64,000 nt of DNA, taken from NCBI GenBank assembly GCA_021397835.1, contig JAJFZO010000609.1, positions 9,612,001-9,676,000 of the forward strand, written 5' to 3'. Origin of the DNA: Moringa oleifera (lineage: Eukaryota; Streptophyta; Magnoliopsida; Brassicales; Moringaceae). A program made the translations under genes and the position numbers. The notes beneath the pieces are model-generated. The model searched no databases. It was not told where the DNA came from and saw nothing but the letters and a program-made list of their open reading frames with translations. This document shows, in pieces, positions 1-10,744 of this stretch; within the stretch, counting starts at the first letter, position 1; the number at the start of each line of letters is the position of its first letter.

Positions 1-2072
1 AAAATTCAAACCCTAAGCTACGACACCTCTTCCTCTCTGCGTACAAAGTCAGAGAGAGAAAAACTCCAAAAGGAGAGAAGACTCCTAAGAAGAAATGGAA
101 ATGGCCTCGGCCATTTGGATTTTTTGAATTTTCTTTAGATTGGGGATGTGGATGATTATTATATTTTATAAATATTTTATGTTTTGCTTTGATAAAGAGA
201 TTAAATTAGTGAGTTGGGGGTTGGCTAAGTAGCATGTGGGGGGGCTGGGTTGGAGCACTAATTAAGGTTAAACAGCGGATTATTCAAAGTGTTCGTCGAG
301 TTGCTGTTTTGGGTGGGAGTTGTTCCTGCTTGTTGATGAGTTGTTCCCCAATCATTGGATGCCAGCATTTTGGCTCATTTTGGAAAAACTTGTTCAAGGT
401 AATTATACTTAATTAAGATTTAGTTTAAGAATTTTTTTATAAAATAAATTTTTAAAAACAAACAATTGATTTTATATTTTTTAAAATTATTAAACTTCAT
501 TTGCCACATAGATATAAATATCAATTAATTAAATATAGTATATATTTTAATTATAAAATATCTTTTTATATTAAACCTTCTAATAAATAAAATTGTACAA
601 TCAAATGAATAACATTTATGACAAAAATCTACGATTTTGAATATTAATGATAATACCCATATTCAAAATTTTAAGTTTTTAAAATTATATGATTTTATTT
701 TATTAATAAAAATATTTTTAAAATAAAATGTGAAAAAAATCTTAATTTATGTTAATCAAGTCGATATGTTTCAATTCAATTGGGTGTATGGTGTAAATAT
801 GTGAAAAATCAATGTCTTCACCTTGATACAATGATTTTAATATATTATATAACTCGATTATATACTATTAAAAATAGTAAAAAAGATATTAAAGAAATTT
901 GTTTCTATTCAATTTGGTAATTTTTAATATTTGAGTTGATAATATTTTGATGGGAAATTTCTGAATTTCTTGATACTTATGTGGTGATGGAAGAAATACT
1001 AAATATGGGAAACTTATCTTTTGTAAGTTCGGATGCATAATATACTTTACCATATGATGAAAACATGAAAGATCCCCGTGTCCCACCCTATTTTTATTTT
1101 AAAATAAATAAAAAATAAATATCATTAGAATAAGACAAAGTATGCCGCTTAGAAAAGCCTATTCTCTCTTTTCTTTTTCTTTTTTAAAAAAGAAAAAGCA
1201 TTGGAAAAATAGAAATATTGTCCATTAAGGCAAATCAAAAAAGGGTCAACCCAGACGGTGTGGATCAAACCGAGGCCAACTGGGCTAGTGGGCTACACTT
1301 AAGCCAACTGTTCTCTCCCACATAAGATTGGATCCGTCCACTGGAAAATGGAAATGTATTGGGCTTCCCATAACTGGGTCCGGCCCAGTTTAAATACTAT
1401 CCATGATTGTGACACGTGTGAATATGCTATTGGGTTATTAGAGTCATGAGTCTGATTTCTGAGTTGTCAAAGGAATGCAGAGACTAGAACGGTGTGCAGC
1501 TTGCACCATGATTGTGACACGTGGGAATTCCCTATTAGCACGTGTGGACAAGTTCTGGGTCTTACACAGGGGTCTGATACCGCGTGCCGTACCTGATAAA
1601 AAAGACAAGGATTGGTCCTTTTGACAGCCGTATTGACCCGTTAGCTTCAAATGGATGGATTTGACGGCGACTATGACGACTTCCGTAATGTATTCGTAAT
1701 TGTAAATTCTTCCTTTCTAGACGCGTACGTCGTTAAATTTAACGACGAATCCAGCCTTCTCTGTTAGTACCACTGAGGCGATGATTAACAGACGGAGGAA
1801 AGAGGAGCATAAAGACAAACTCAAAGGCGTACTTCTGAAACAAGCTATGGGGAGGCAAAGCGGCAAACCAGTCATTTCCACGTAACACGCATACATGTGT
1901 GTTCTTATAATAGGCTTTCTTGATTAAAGTTGATGCATTGTCATTTGTGCTGCAAGGGCTTCCAATCAGAGACTACTGTCACATTTCATGAGCATCAGGA
2001 ACGAAAACGTGATAAAACGGAGAGAGAGAAGGAGAGGATTCTGTGTAAGATTCTAGAGAGAGGGAGGGAGAG
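1..2072. other. Left-edge non-coding DNA and upstream region of the dynein light chain gene
   Basis: No convincing coding exon is visible. Positions 1-120 look like UTR or promoter DNA, with a telo-box-like AAACCCTAA at 10-18 and GA-rich sequence, possibly the 5' end of a gene leaving the window on the minus strand. An open frame at 234-416 has no recognisable motif. Positions 420-900 are strongly AT-rich with nothing recognisable. Positions 1200-2072 are less AT-rich and form the upstream region of the gene starting at 2073. They hold three CACGTG boxes (listed separately) and a weak TATA-like TTATAATAG at 1905-1913. Confidence 0.5.
1401..1544. promoter_or_regulatory. Cluster of three G-boxes with a duplicated core
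   Basis: Perfect CACGTG hexamers lie at 1413-1418, 1518-1523 and 1539-1544. The first two sit in an 18-bp direct repeat (1401-1418 and 1506-1523, identical). Similarity decays beyond it, which suggests an old local duplication. G-boxes are bound by plant bZIP and bHLH factors in ABA, light and stress responses. The distance to the dynein light chain start (about 530-660 bp) fits a distal promoter module. That these sites control that gene is inference. Confidence 0.5.
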
Positions 2073-2487
2073 ATGTTGGAAGGGAAAGCAATGGTGAAGG
2101 AAACGGACATGCCGGAGAAGATGCAGATGCAAGCTATGGCTTGTGCTTCCCAAGCACTTGATCTCTATGATGTGTCTGATTGCATCTTGATTGCTGCCCA
2201 TATCAAGAAGGTAAACAATATATTTCCGCACCGTTAATGGTGCTTTCTTGTTGCGGGGTTACTTTCCGTCAAAACAGAGTAAGGTTATCTGGTTTTGATG
2301 CTTTGTTTTCATTAGGGTTTTATTGGGTTTTTTTTTTTGGCAGGAATTTGACAAGAAATATGGCGGTGGATGGCAGTGCGTGGTGGGTTCTAACTTTGGG
2401 TGTTTCTTCACTCACACACAAGGGACTTTTGTGTATTTTGCATTGGAGAGGCTCAACTTCCTTATCTTCAAAGGAGCCTCTTCCTGA
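2073..2487 (+). CDS. LC8-type dynein light chain
   Basis: Two exons: 2073-2210 and 2344-2487, with GT-AG borders and phase 0, giving 93 residues. Exon 1 encodes a helical N-terminal half. Exon 2 carries the LC8 signature, including GWQCVVGSNFGCFFTH and the beta-strand core FVYFALERLNFLIFKG, ending at TGA. LC8 proteins are small dimeric hubs that bind short linear motifs; in animals they sit in dynein and myosin V. Flowering plants lack dynein heavy chains, so a motor-independent hub role is expected, for example the nuclear-pore role known for plant DYNLL. The ATG at 2073 is chosen because no earlier in-frame ATG is needed and the length fits the family. MVKETDMPEK at codon 7 offers a second possible start. 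The gene converges on the TRM-type gene to its right. Confidence 0.93.
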
Positions 2488-3557
2488 TGCTGCCATATTT
2501 GAAGGGCAAGAACCAGAGGAAACCCCACACCACACGGGAGTGTTAGTGATGATCTTATCTTGTGATCTGAAATTGGTGCCACTGCTGTTAAGGCAGATTT
2601 GGTATAAAATGCTATTAGTTGGGTGAAGTTTCATTGTCTTAATCTCAGTAGGTGGAGTGTCATGTTGGTACCTCAGATTTATGCTTTTCTGGTAATCTAG
2701 CAAAGCAGAGCTGTAGTCTCTCCTGTCATGGAAATCCAGCTCTGCCTGTTTCATGCTGCCGTCTCTCTTTGGAAAAGAAAGGATACCCATAAATAATTAT
2801 TATAATTAATTAGCAATGAGAATTTGTTGGAAGTCATTCCTCTGTTTCCTCTTTTACTATGCAAAGTCCAACTTGTCAACCCAGGGAGATAAAAATATCC
2901 AAGTGAAGGTATAGAAAAGATGCTATTGATTGGCTGCGTGCTCTTTTCAAAGTGGTAATTTTTGGGAAGGTAAAATGGATATGTTATCAGAGGCTGATTA
3001 TGTGAATTCAAGATGTGTTGGGTTAAGGGTATCAATAATGCAAAATGGTACATTTTTTCTCTGTGAAAATATCATTACATTCAAGCTTTTTGCTTGGTTG
3101 TCTAGAAGATGAGTCAGCTCTGCACCCACATTAGACCTCTACCAAAAAAAAAAAAAAATGGTACTGTTGCATTGGATGTGGGTGAAGCTTTACCTCACGG
3201 ATGATGATCGGATGAGAAGATGAAGAATCAGATTGGGTCCCGCATATCTGTATTAGAGATTCTTTAAGTTGTCTTTCATATGGGAAATTGATGTTAAATG
3301 CATAGAATAAGGTACGAGAAGGTAAACGATCAGGGGGTCAAAATTGCAGGGCGAATGCTTATTGTTGAAAGCAGCAAAAATTCCCCTCTGGAAATATGCT
3401 TCATATCTACCAGAGGGCAAACAGGGAGACTGCAACCAATAACTTTTAAGTTTTTCCTTCTTGTAGTGGCCTAAGTTACTTACAGGAGAATGCAACACCT
3501 ACCTGTTTGACATGTATATCTTAATGAACACATATACATATTGTGAAGAAGAAATCA
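2488..3557. other. Convergent 3' regions of the dynein light chain and TRM-type genes
   Basis: This interval holds the 3' UTR of the + gene ending at 2487 and that of the - gene ending at 3558. A poly-A run lies near 3144-3158. Several short open frames occur on both strands but have no recognisable motif or splice context. I see no additional gene. Confidence 0.5.
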
Positions 3558-6500
3558 TTACCAAATCTCTTCAATTAATCCGCTTAGAATAAGTTTCTCT
3601 AATTCATTCACTACTTGCTCCATATCATCCACAGAGAATCCATGTCTCCACCCCAGATCCCATATTCCACTGACGAGTACTTTGCACTTTATGTCTCTCT
3701 CCAAGATTGCACAGAAACTATCTGTGGGATGGTTATTGCCAGCGAACTTACTGTAGCTTCTCAAAGTCTCAACTGCACCACAAACTTCCTCCAACAACTG
3801 ATCAAGAGATGTACAGGTTCTGATATTCCTCATCTGGGTCTGTAACAGGGGATCAAAAACTTGGAAATCAGGAAGACTTCTACGTTCAACAAGTTCATTA
3901 GCACAATCTATTGAAAGTCTCTGGCTGGAAAATATGGAATCACTGATGTCAAGTCTTTGTAAGACTCTAGCTCCGTTCACATTGAAATCAAAAAGCTCCT
4001 CTGCAAGACTTAGAAAATCTGGAGAACTCAAAATTAAAGCTTTCAGACTGGTTTCGGTCTCAAAACCTTTATTATCTGTTCCAGTAAGACTGAGGTGATT
4101 GCTAACTTCTTCAACAGAGTTCAGATCCTTCTCATTTTCAGAATTCATTAGCATATTATCACAAGGAGTGTATTCGCCGCCGTTGCAGTATTCTACAGTA
4201 AGAAATGAAAAGCTAGTCAGATAAACTTGTGGCATAGAAGCAGAAATTTTTTATAGATTTTTAATATGAACACCATCTTGTCCAACATAAAATTAGTACA
4301 TCGCGATGTTGTTACCTGAAGAGCTAACAACAGTTAACATGAATATCTTGCACCTTGTACGTTTTCTTTTGTGGCACAGTTTCCATTTGATCAATCATTG
4401 TAACTACAATACTACTTTTCTTTGATATGACTGAAGGAAGTAAAGAGGGTTGGCATGCCCTTCGTCCAACGAGCCTTGTTTGGGTCTCTTTAACATTTTT
4501 TGTCCATAAAAGCTATAATTCTTCATTCAGCTAGCTAGGTAATAAAGTAATAGAACTTAGTGAATGTAAATTAAGCAGGGTATTTTCGGAAATGGTTACC
4601 TCCAATTAGACATTCAGAGGAATATGTTTCCTCCTTTGAATGGAGTTGGTCTGCTGCTATAGTGTTACTTGACACTGAACAAGAATCACTCTGACATGAA
4701 AGATCGATTACCTTCTCCTCTTCCTCGCATCCTAAATTCTCAGTCTGCACACAAAATCAGATTGAATCAAATTTCAACAAACCTGATACAGATACTTCCT
4801 TGTAGCCTAATGATTTGCCACAATATAGAATTTTGTTTTTCTTATTTTCATTCCTTTACATCCCATTTTATGAATCAAGAACAAGAAGCTGAACAAGCAA
4901 GTAATCCAAAAAAAAGAAAAAAGAAAGAAAGAATACTATGCTGCAGCTAAGAAAGACTCACAGTTAATTTAGTAGCTGTAGGCCCAGGGAATGGCTTTTC
5001 CTTCTTCCTCAGACTCCTGTTTCCATCACTGGAGCTATGAATTATAATTTGTTTCCTGCAGTTTGAGGTGGTAGAACATTGTTGCTGGGTCATCTGTTTT
5101 CTTGCAACATTTGATCCATTTTCAGGCTTCTTGGCCTTTGCAGGGGTCATCTTAACTTGACCTTGAGGTCTGGACACACTGTTACCTTTTCCCATGTCTT
5201 TTTCTATTTGTCTTTTGCTAGTGACAGTTGCTTTCAGGGCCTTATTGGCTTTCTTGTCAATTGCCTCCATTCTCGGTGGTTGGTGATTTATGGTACCAGA
5301 AGCTTTCGTCTTGCTAGACCCCTTCCTAGTTTTGATATCTTTTTCTTCTAAAAGTTTAGGATCAAAGTGTTTCTGGACAACAGCTCCTTCCTGGCTAAGC
5401 TTCTTGATTGGTGTCTCTTCTGCTCCCATTTTTCTGCAAATCTTGCTGGAATTTTTACCCTTTTCTTTTTGCTCTCTTTTTTCAAAAGGAAAGTCCTCTT
5501 TTACTTTCAACTTTCTGAGCATCGTTTTTCTATTCAAGGGTCCCTTTTCTTCAAACACTTTTATCTTGGATGCTTCTGATTCCAGGCATGGAACATGTAG
5601 AGGTCTTATAAGTACAATAGGTGGAAAATCGTCAATCAACCTTTGCTTCAGATAGGAATCATTGCAATGTCGTGATTGTTTCTCAATCTTTTTGACAGAA
5701 GTTCTTTTGAGAAGTCCTTTGAATTGCATGGTTCCATGAATTTCTTTCAGTGTTCTCTGCTCGTTATCTTCCACTTCAACATCAAATGAGGGCTTCCTTA
5801 ACTTGGGCACGTCAATCTCAAACACTGGTCTCTGATGATATGGGATTTTCTGACCTTGTGACTGTCCATGGGTAATGCTCCATAATGGTTTTGAAGGAAA
5901 TTCTTCTAGACCCATCAGCTTTGCAATCACATTTGGGGCTTTCGCTTTCTTTGGTGCGGTTGCCGATGGGAGGGAGGACTCTGTGGAGCTGAAGTTGTTG
6001 TCATGAACTATTGAAGATTGACTCGAGCTAGTGGAGGGGATGTCAAAAGCTGAGCCTAAGTTTCTTTGATGAAAGCCATTTTTGTCTTCTCTGGTTGATT
6101 TATGCAATAGATTCTGCCTAGCAAAGCTCTCTGTAATCACTTTCCTTAGCTCCTCATAGCAATCCCTTGACGACCCATCAGCTGAAGGCCTTGGTTTTTG
6201 GGACCCCATCTGGTGATGTTGATCTCCAATATGATATGAATTCAATCTTCCAGTCTGCACTTCATCGATTCTTCCTCTTTCAGACTTCTCCTTTTGTTTC
6301 TTCTTCAACTTTGCCATATAACGTGATGCTTCTTGCAGCTTCCCAAGCATGACCAGGGAATCCTGCAGATCAAGAGCTCCTTTCAACAAATCTTTTGCAA
6401 TATCTTTAGACTGCCCCTCGTAACTCAGGCTCTTAGACCATGAGTCAATCATCTGATTCAGCTTCTGAGCTCCTCTAGACACCTCCAAGAGCTGCAAAGA

Positions 6501-6734
6501 AGATGGACTACAAGGAACCTCTTCTGCAATCAGTTTAGAGACCATTTTCTCTTTCTCTGCCTTATGTGCCAAAGATGGAAACGAGTCCTTAGTTTTTCTA
6601 CTTTCAATATCCCGTTCCATTTTCCCAGAACTAGTTTTGCATTTTCTAACCATTCCACATTCTACGACTCCTTTCGGATCATCACATGTGATAAATGATC
6701 TGTAGACAGCTGATCTCAGACCGTCTTGAGGCAT
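3558..6734 (-). CDS. TRM/LONGIFOLIA-superfamily protein (DUF3741 and DUF4378)
   Basis: Three coding exons in transcript order: 6734-4962, 4744-4600, 4192-3558. They join in frame to 850 residues. The start is the ATG at 6734, directly after an acceptor (GGTCACAG), and opens MPQDGLRSAVYRSFITCDDP, a conserved N-terminus in this subgroup. An upstream 5'UTR exon around 7185-7490 is likely. Visible parts are a Lys-rich coiled-coil stretch ([15 protein letters not shown]), the NVIAKLMGLEEFPSKP motif typical of TRM proteins, a long basic low-complexity centre, and a C-terminal DUF4378-like domain ending VVNELEKLILSGLIEEIW. TRM proteins act at cortical microtubules, some recruiting TON1 and PP2A to control division plane and cell elongation. 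The family is firm; the exact TRM member is not. A microtubule role is inferred from the family. Confidence 0.88.
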
Positions 6735-9300
6735 ATTCTGTGACCAAGTAATCACACTGGAAGGTCAGATACTGCTAATCTGAAACCAAGTGCACCAATT
6801 CAATTTTAATTCTCATATAATACTTACATGGACTCGGATATTCTAATCAAAATTTTTAATGATCCTCCACAAGGGACAAAAGCAACAGTTGTTAGGTTCT
6901 GCCTCAGTGAAAAAACAAGCAAAAGAGATAATCAGCTGCCGTCACATTAAACAAAAGGAAAGTGCATAAACAATGATCAGATCCCCCTCCTCCTCACAGT
7001 CCATATTATGAACTATTACTGGCATTTTGTTAAAGATCGAGTCGTAGATTCTCAGAAATTTTCTCATTCAATCAAAAATCTAGGAAAATATGCTCTCAGT
7101 GGAATAAGCTGTTGGATTTGAACATGGAAGGTTAAGTTTCTTTTTCTGGGATAGGACAACATAACAAAATTAAAGAAAGATTAAGAACCTGATTTTCTGG
7201 GTTGTTCGTTCTCAGCATTGATCAACGAAATTCAGTCTCCTTCACCTTCAATCCAAAACCCAGATCAGAGTGCAACACCACAAAATGCAAAGAGAAAATG
7301 AGAAAAAAGCAAGTGAAAAAAAAAACGAAAACGAAAACTGACAATGACCAAAACACATGAAACAGTTCCAGAGCATCCTCCTCACCTAAAAAGTGAGCTA
7401 AGGCCGAGTCAGATCCACAAAAAGATGAGTAGACCACCAGGTGAATTGACTTTGTAGTGCCGCCGCGATACACACTCCCTGGATTCCTTGAGAGCGAAGA
7501 GAAAGATTTTGAGGACTTTCGTGGAACTTTTGGCTTTGTTTAATTATCGGGGTTTAAGGGATAACGAAAATCGCGACGAAAAAAATTACAGTGGGTGGAA
7601 TGGCCATGGGGTCGTACGCAAGTTGCAGAGAGCACCAAGCGAATCTGTTCAAAAGCTGGGACGAGGGAAGGAAAGATCACATAATGAGAAGTGGGTACTG
7701 TAGAGAAACTACCAAATGTCATGTTAGTTTCACAATTATTCTAACCTTTTAAGAAAATTACTTAATTAGTGCACATGTAATGTAAGGGAGCGTTTGGATC
7801 TTTATTTTATCAAAACTTTCATTATTACAGTTAGTTAAATAACAAAATCCATAATAGCATTTATATGTCGTTTTCATAATTTTCTTTTCAATCAAACCAG
7901 AGACCCTGTCTCCAACATCCTCCTTAATTCAAATTAAAGTGTATTAAATTTTTTTAAAAATTATGATATAAAATAATTTAATAAAATTAATAATTAAAAT
8001 TTTATGTTAATATATTAAATTATAAAAATATTTTAAGTAAAAATCTAATCTTATCTATCAAATTTTATATTCAAAAATTAATGAATCAGACTTTAATATT
8101 TTAATTTGACTTAAATTAAATTTTAACTTAAATAATTATAAAAATTTAAAAATATTTTTATATTAAAATATTTAAAAATAATAATTAACTTTATTTTTTA
8201 TGATTTTTTAAATTTTAATATTATATTTTTTAAAAAATATATTTTCAGCACTCAAAAAATTCTTATATATTTGGTGAACGTAACTTGAATATTTTTTTTA
8301 TATCTATAAAAAATTTTAAGTTAAAATTTATTGTATAAAATTTTTAATTTAAATATTTTAAATTTTTAAATTTTTTAATAAAATTCAATTTAGATCAACT
8401 CGATATATCAATGTTTCATTGTCACATTTTTTAATATTTGATTGAAAATACAAGTTAAATATTAAAGTTTTATAAAAAATTTATTCAAATATTTTTAAAA
8501 ATTTTTATTGAAAATTATTTAATTATTTAATATTTAATATAAAAAATTATCTCACCTACGACAAGACAATTTTATATACTCATCCCTGAATGGTAAATTC
8601 GAAAAAGCAAACATGATCTGTTAAAATAATCTCTAAGAGCAAGGCGAGCTTTTTTTTTTAAAAAAAAATATTATTTCAATTGCTCTTCCTTTTATCGTTT
8701 ATTTGTATTAATTTTTAAAGTTACGGGTGCAAAATTCGAAAAAAAATTCTAAACTATATTAGTTTTAAATAATCAACTCTCCTTATGGCATTCTTGTAAA
8801 ATAAAAAATGTGATCAACATTTAGGTAAGAAAGGGGAACAGTGTGACAGCTAGGTGATACACAAATTTACCAAACAGGTATAAATGCAGTCACGGGATCT
8901 TGCAATTGTCATCTGCATTGAATTATTGCTTTTGGTGACTTATATTAATGTGTTTAGCTCATCACCGCATCCATTTTCTTCTTTCGGCCGCAACATAAAT
9001 CATGCATGCCCCAAGCCTTTGGTTCAAATTTCAAATCATTGACTAAGACAACCGAATTTCAATCCCGGTTTGGTCGGCTTTTGATTGAATTAAACGAGAT
9101 ACAAGAATCCAATATGTATTCCCGGGTTCGTTACGAAATTTCAGGCATAAATTAGAGGATAAGAATATTGGATAAAAGTCTTGTTTTGATCGGACATGTA
9201 TTTTTAGTGAATTTTTGATAAAAAGTTTGAAGGGTATTTTTATAATTTATAATATTAATATAAAAATAAAAAAATTATTACAAATTTGAATATATTCATC
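6735..9300. other. TRM-type gene 5'UTR and promoter followed by AT-rich intergenic DNA
   Basis: Positions 6735-7490 contain the presumed 5'UTR intron and first non-coding exon of the minus-strand TRM-type gene. Its promoter should lie around 7490-7740. Positions 7750-8830 are extremely AT-rich, with many short A/T runs and no recognisable coding, RNA or transposon structure. Positions 8830-9300 are mixed composition with nothing I can assign. Confidence 0.45.
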
Positions 9301-9525
9301 TTACTCTTCACGCTTGCAATTACTTAAAATGTAATTTGATTTATTTTTGGAGCTGCATGTACATTGGGCTGGAGTTAATGGGGCACCCAGAATTCCAGCA
9401 GACAGAGCAGCAACGAGCAGAAGCCAGAGGCCCTGGGCTTCTTTCCCAGCCTTCCAGGCCCTGGAGAACATGCCTGGATCTCTTAAGCTTCCAGAGAGCT
9501 TCCTCATCCTGAAGCCCAGGATCAT
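9301..9525 (-). CDS. Hypothetical small ORF with one hydrophobic segment (74 aa)
   Basis: I do not recognise this protein. The frame starts at 9525, preceded on the minus strand by a 5'UTR-like ATTAGGGTTCATCA. It encodes a basic N-terminus, then a hydrophobic stretch (LWLLLVAALSAGILG) and a short Cys/Ser/Asn-rich tail. Base composition is clearly higher in G+C than the AT-rich DNA on both sides, and codon choice looks coding-like. These are the only arguments for a gene. It could be a signal-anchored small peptide, an exon of a larger gene, or a decayed gene fragment. An overlapping plus-strand frame (9347-9538) looks like its shadow. No promoter element or splice site is clear. Confidence 0.25.
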   Translation of the reverse strand: MILGFRMRKLSGSLRDPGMFSRAWKAGKEAQGLWLLLVAALSAGILGAPLTPAQCTCSSKNKSNYILSNCKREE

Positions 9526-10744
9526 TGATGAACCCTAATGGTCAGTGAATAAGAATCCAATTTTCATTATTCATTCATAGTTGAAGTTAATTCATACAAA
9601 ATGGGTGCTAAACAGGAGCTTGCAAGGTCCTACTTGTTGGGATTTGTTCACTTAGTTTTTATTTAAGTTAATTTATGAGATTAAGAAGGTTTAAGATCAT
9701 CTGATAATTGGGATGGAGTAGACTTAGAACCGGAAAAAAGAAAATTATCCAGATAGTTGTCTGCACAATCATGTTGCCTGTGTATTCAACAAAATGTAAC
9801 CTCAACTTCTAGTCATTCAGTATCATATAACATAAAAGAAAAGGCGTTTCCAAGAAATTAGAAAACATACCCATTTGGACTTTTTCATAAAAATATTATC
9901 TTTAACATTAAAGATGTCCATATCAAATTATATCATACCCGTTGATTAGGATAAAATAATAAAAAAATTATTTTTTTATAATTTATTATATTATAATATA
10001 AAAAATAATAAATTTTTTATAATTTATTTTATTAAATTGTCATGTGTTATCATTTCTTTGGAAACCCAGCTCATTGAAATTCTAGTTTAATATGTGAAAA
10101 TGGTTGAATCCTAATAATAGACCAATTTGTTCACTGTAAGCCTTGTGTTACCAAAGATCAAAACAACAAGAACAGCTGAATGTTATCTTGAGACCTCTGA
10201 ATTAGCAAAACCATATAGAGCTAAATTTGCAGTCTTATGTATATTTAGGGGAGAAATGGAAGAGACATTTGTTATGTTTGTGAGTCTCTGCGGTGATTTT
10301 GGCCAAGAATTGACCTCTCCACCATTGATTTTTTTAAGCAAACCAAAGATACTTACTTCTGTTAGTTTCCTAATTTGGTTCTCTAGTTTATATTTCTTCC
10401 TCAGGGCCTGCTCGCCCACAAAACATGCACCCCACATTCTCAAGCTGCAAAAATGGAAAAACAACACTGACCGCTCAAGTTTTTCTGGGTTGAGAATTGC
10501 AGGATCGATCGAGAAGAAGGAAGATACAAAACCCTGTTGATTTCCATCTTTAGGTTGCCATTTAGGAGGAAGGGGAGTCGTTGTTTCTCCTTGGATTCTA
10601 TAGAATAACTTACTGTTGTTCTTAACAGGAGCCGGGAAAGGAGAACCAAAGCCTTTCCTTCTCATTTCTCACCATTTTCCTGGTTGATTTCTTCCTTTTT
10701 TTCTTGGTAAACAAACAAAAACCAAAGAAGAGATTGAGGTCAAA
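9526..10744. other. Intergenic region and RopGEF upstream/5'UTR region
   Basis: AT-rich at 9900-10040, with runs of A and T. From about 10100 onward composition becomes balanced and probably includes the RopGEF promoter and 5' leader. A 160-codon open frame on the opposite strand (10183-10665) has no recognisable motif and is treated as chance. No RNA gene or repeat was recognised. Confidence 0.4.

Noticed and set aside
10..18. AAACCCTAA at the left edge as telomeric sequence
   Set aside because: A single copy only; it is better read as a plant promoter telo-box or chance.
2320..2790. 156-codon minus-strand open frame over the dynein light chain exon
   Set aside because: It overlaps the clearly coding exon 2 of the plus-strand gene on the opposite strand and shows no domain; it is a shadow frame.
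10183..10665. 160-codon minus-strand open frame upstream of RopGEF
   Set aside because: No recognisable motif and no splice or promoter context. It lies in the likely RopGEF promoter and leader and fits chance in moderately balanced DNA.
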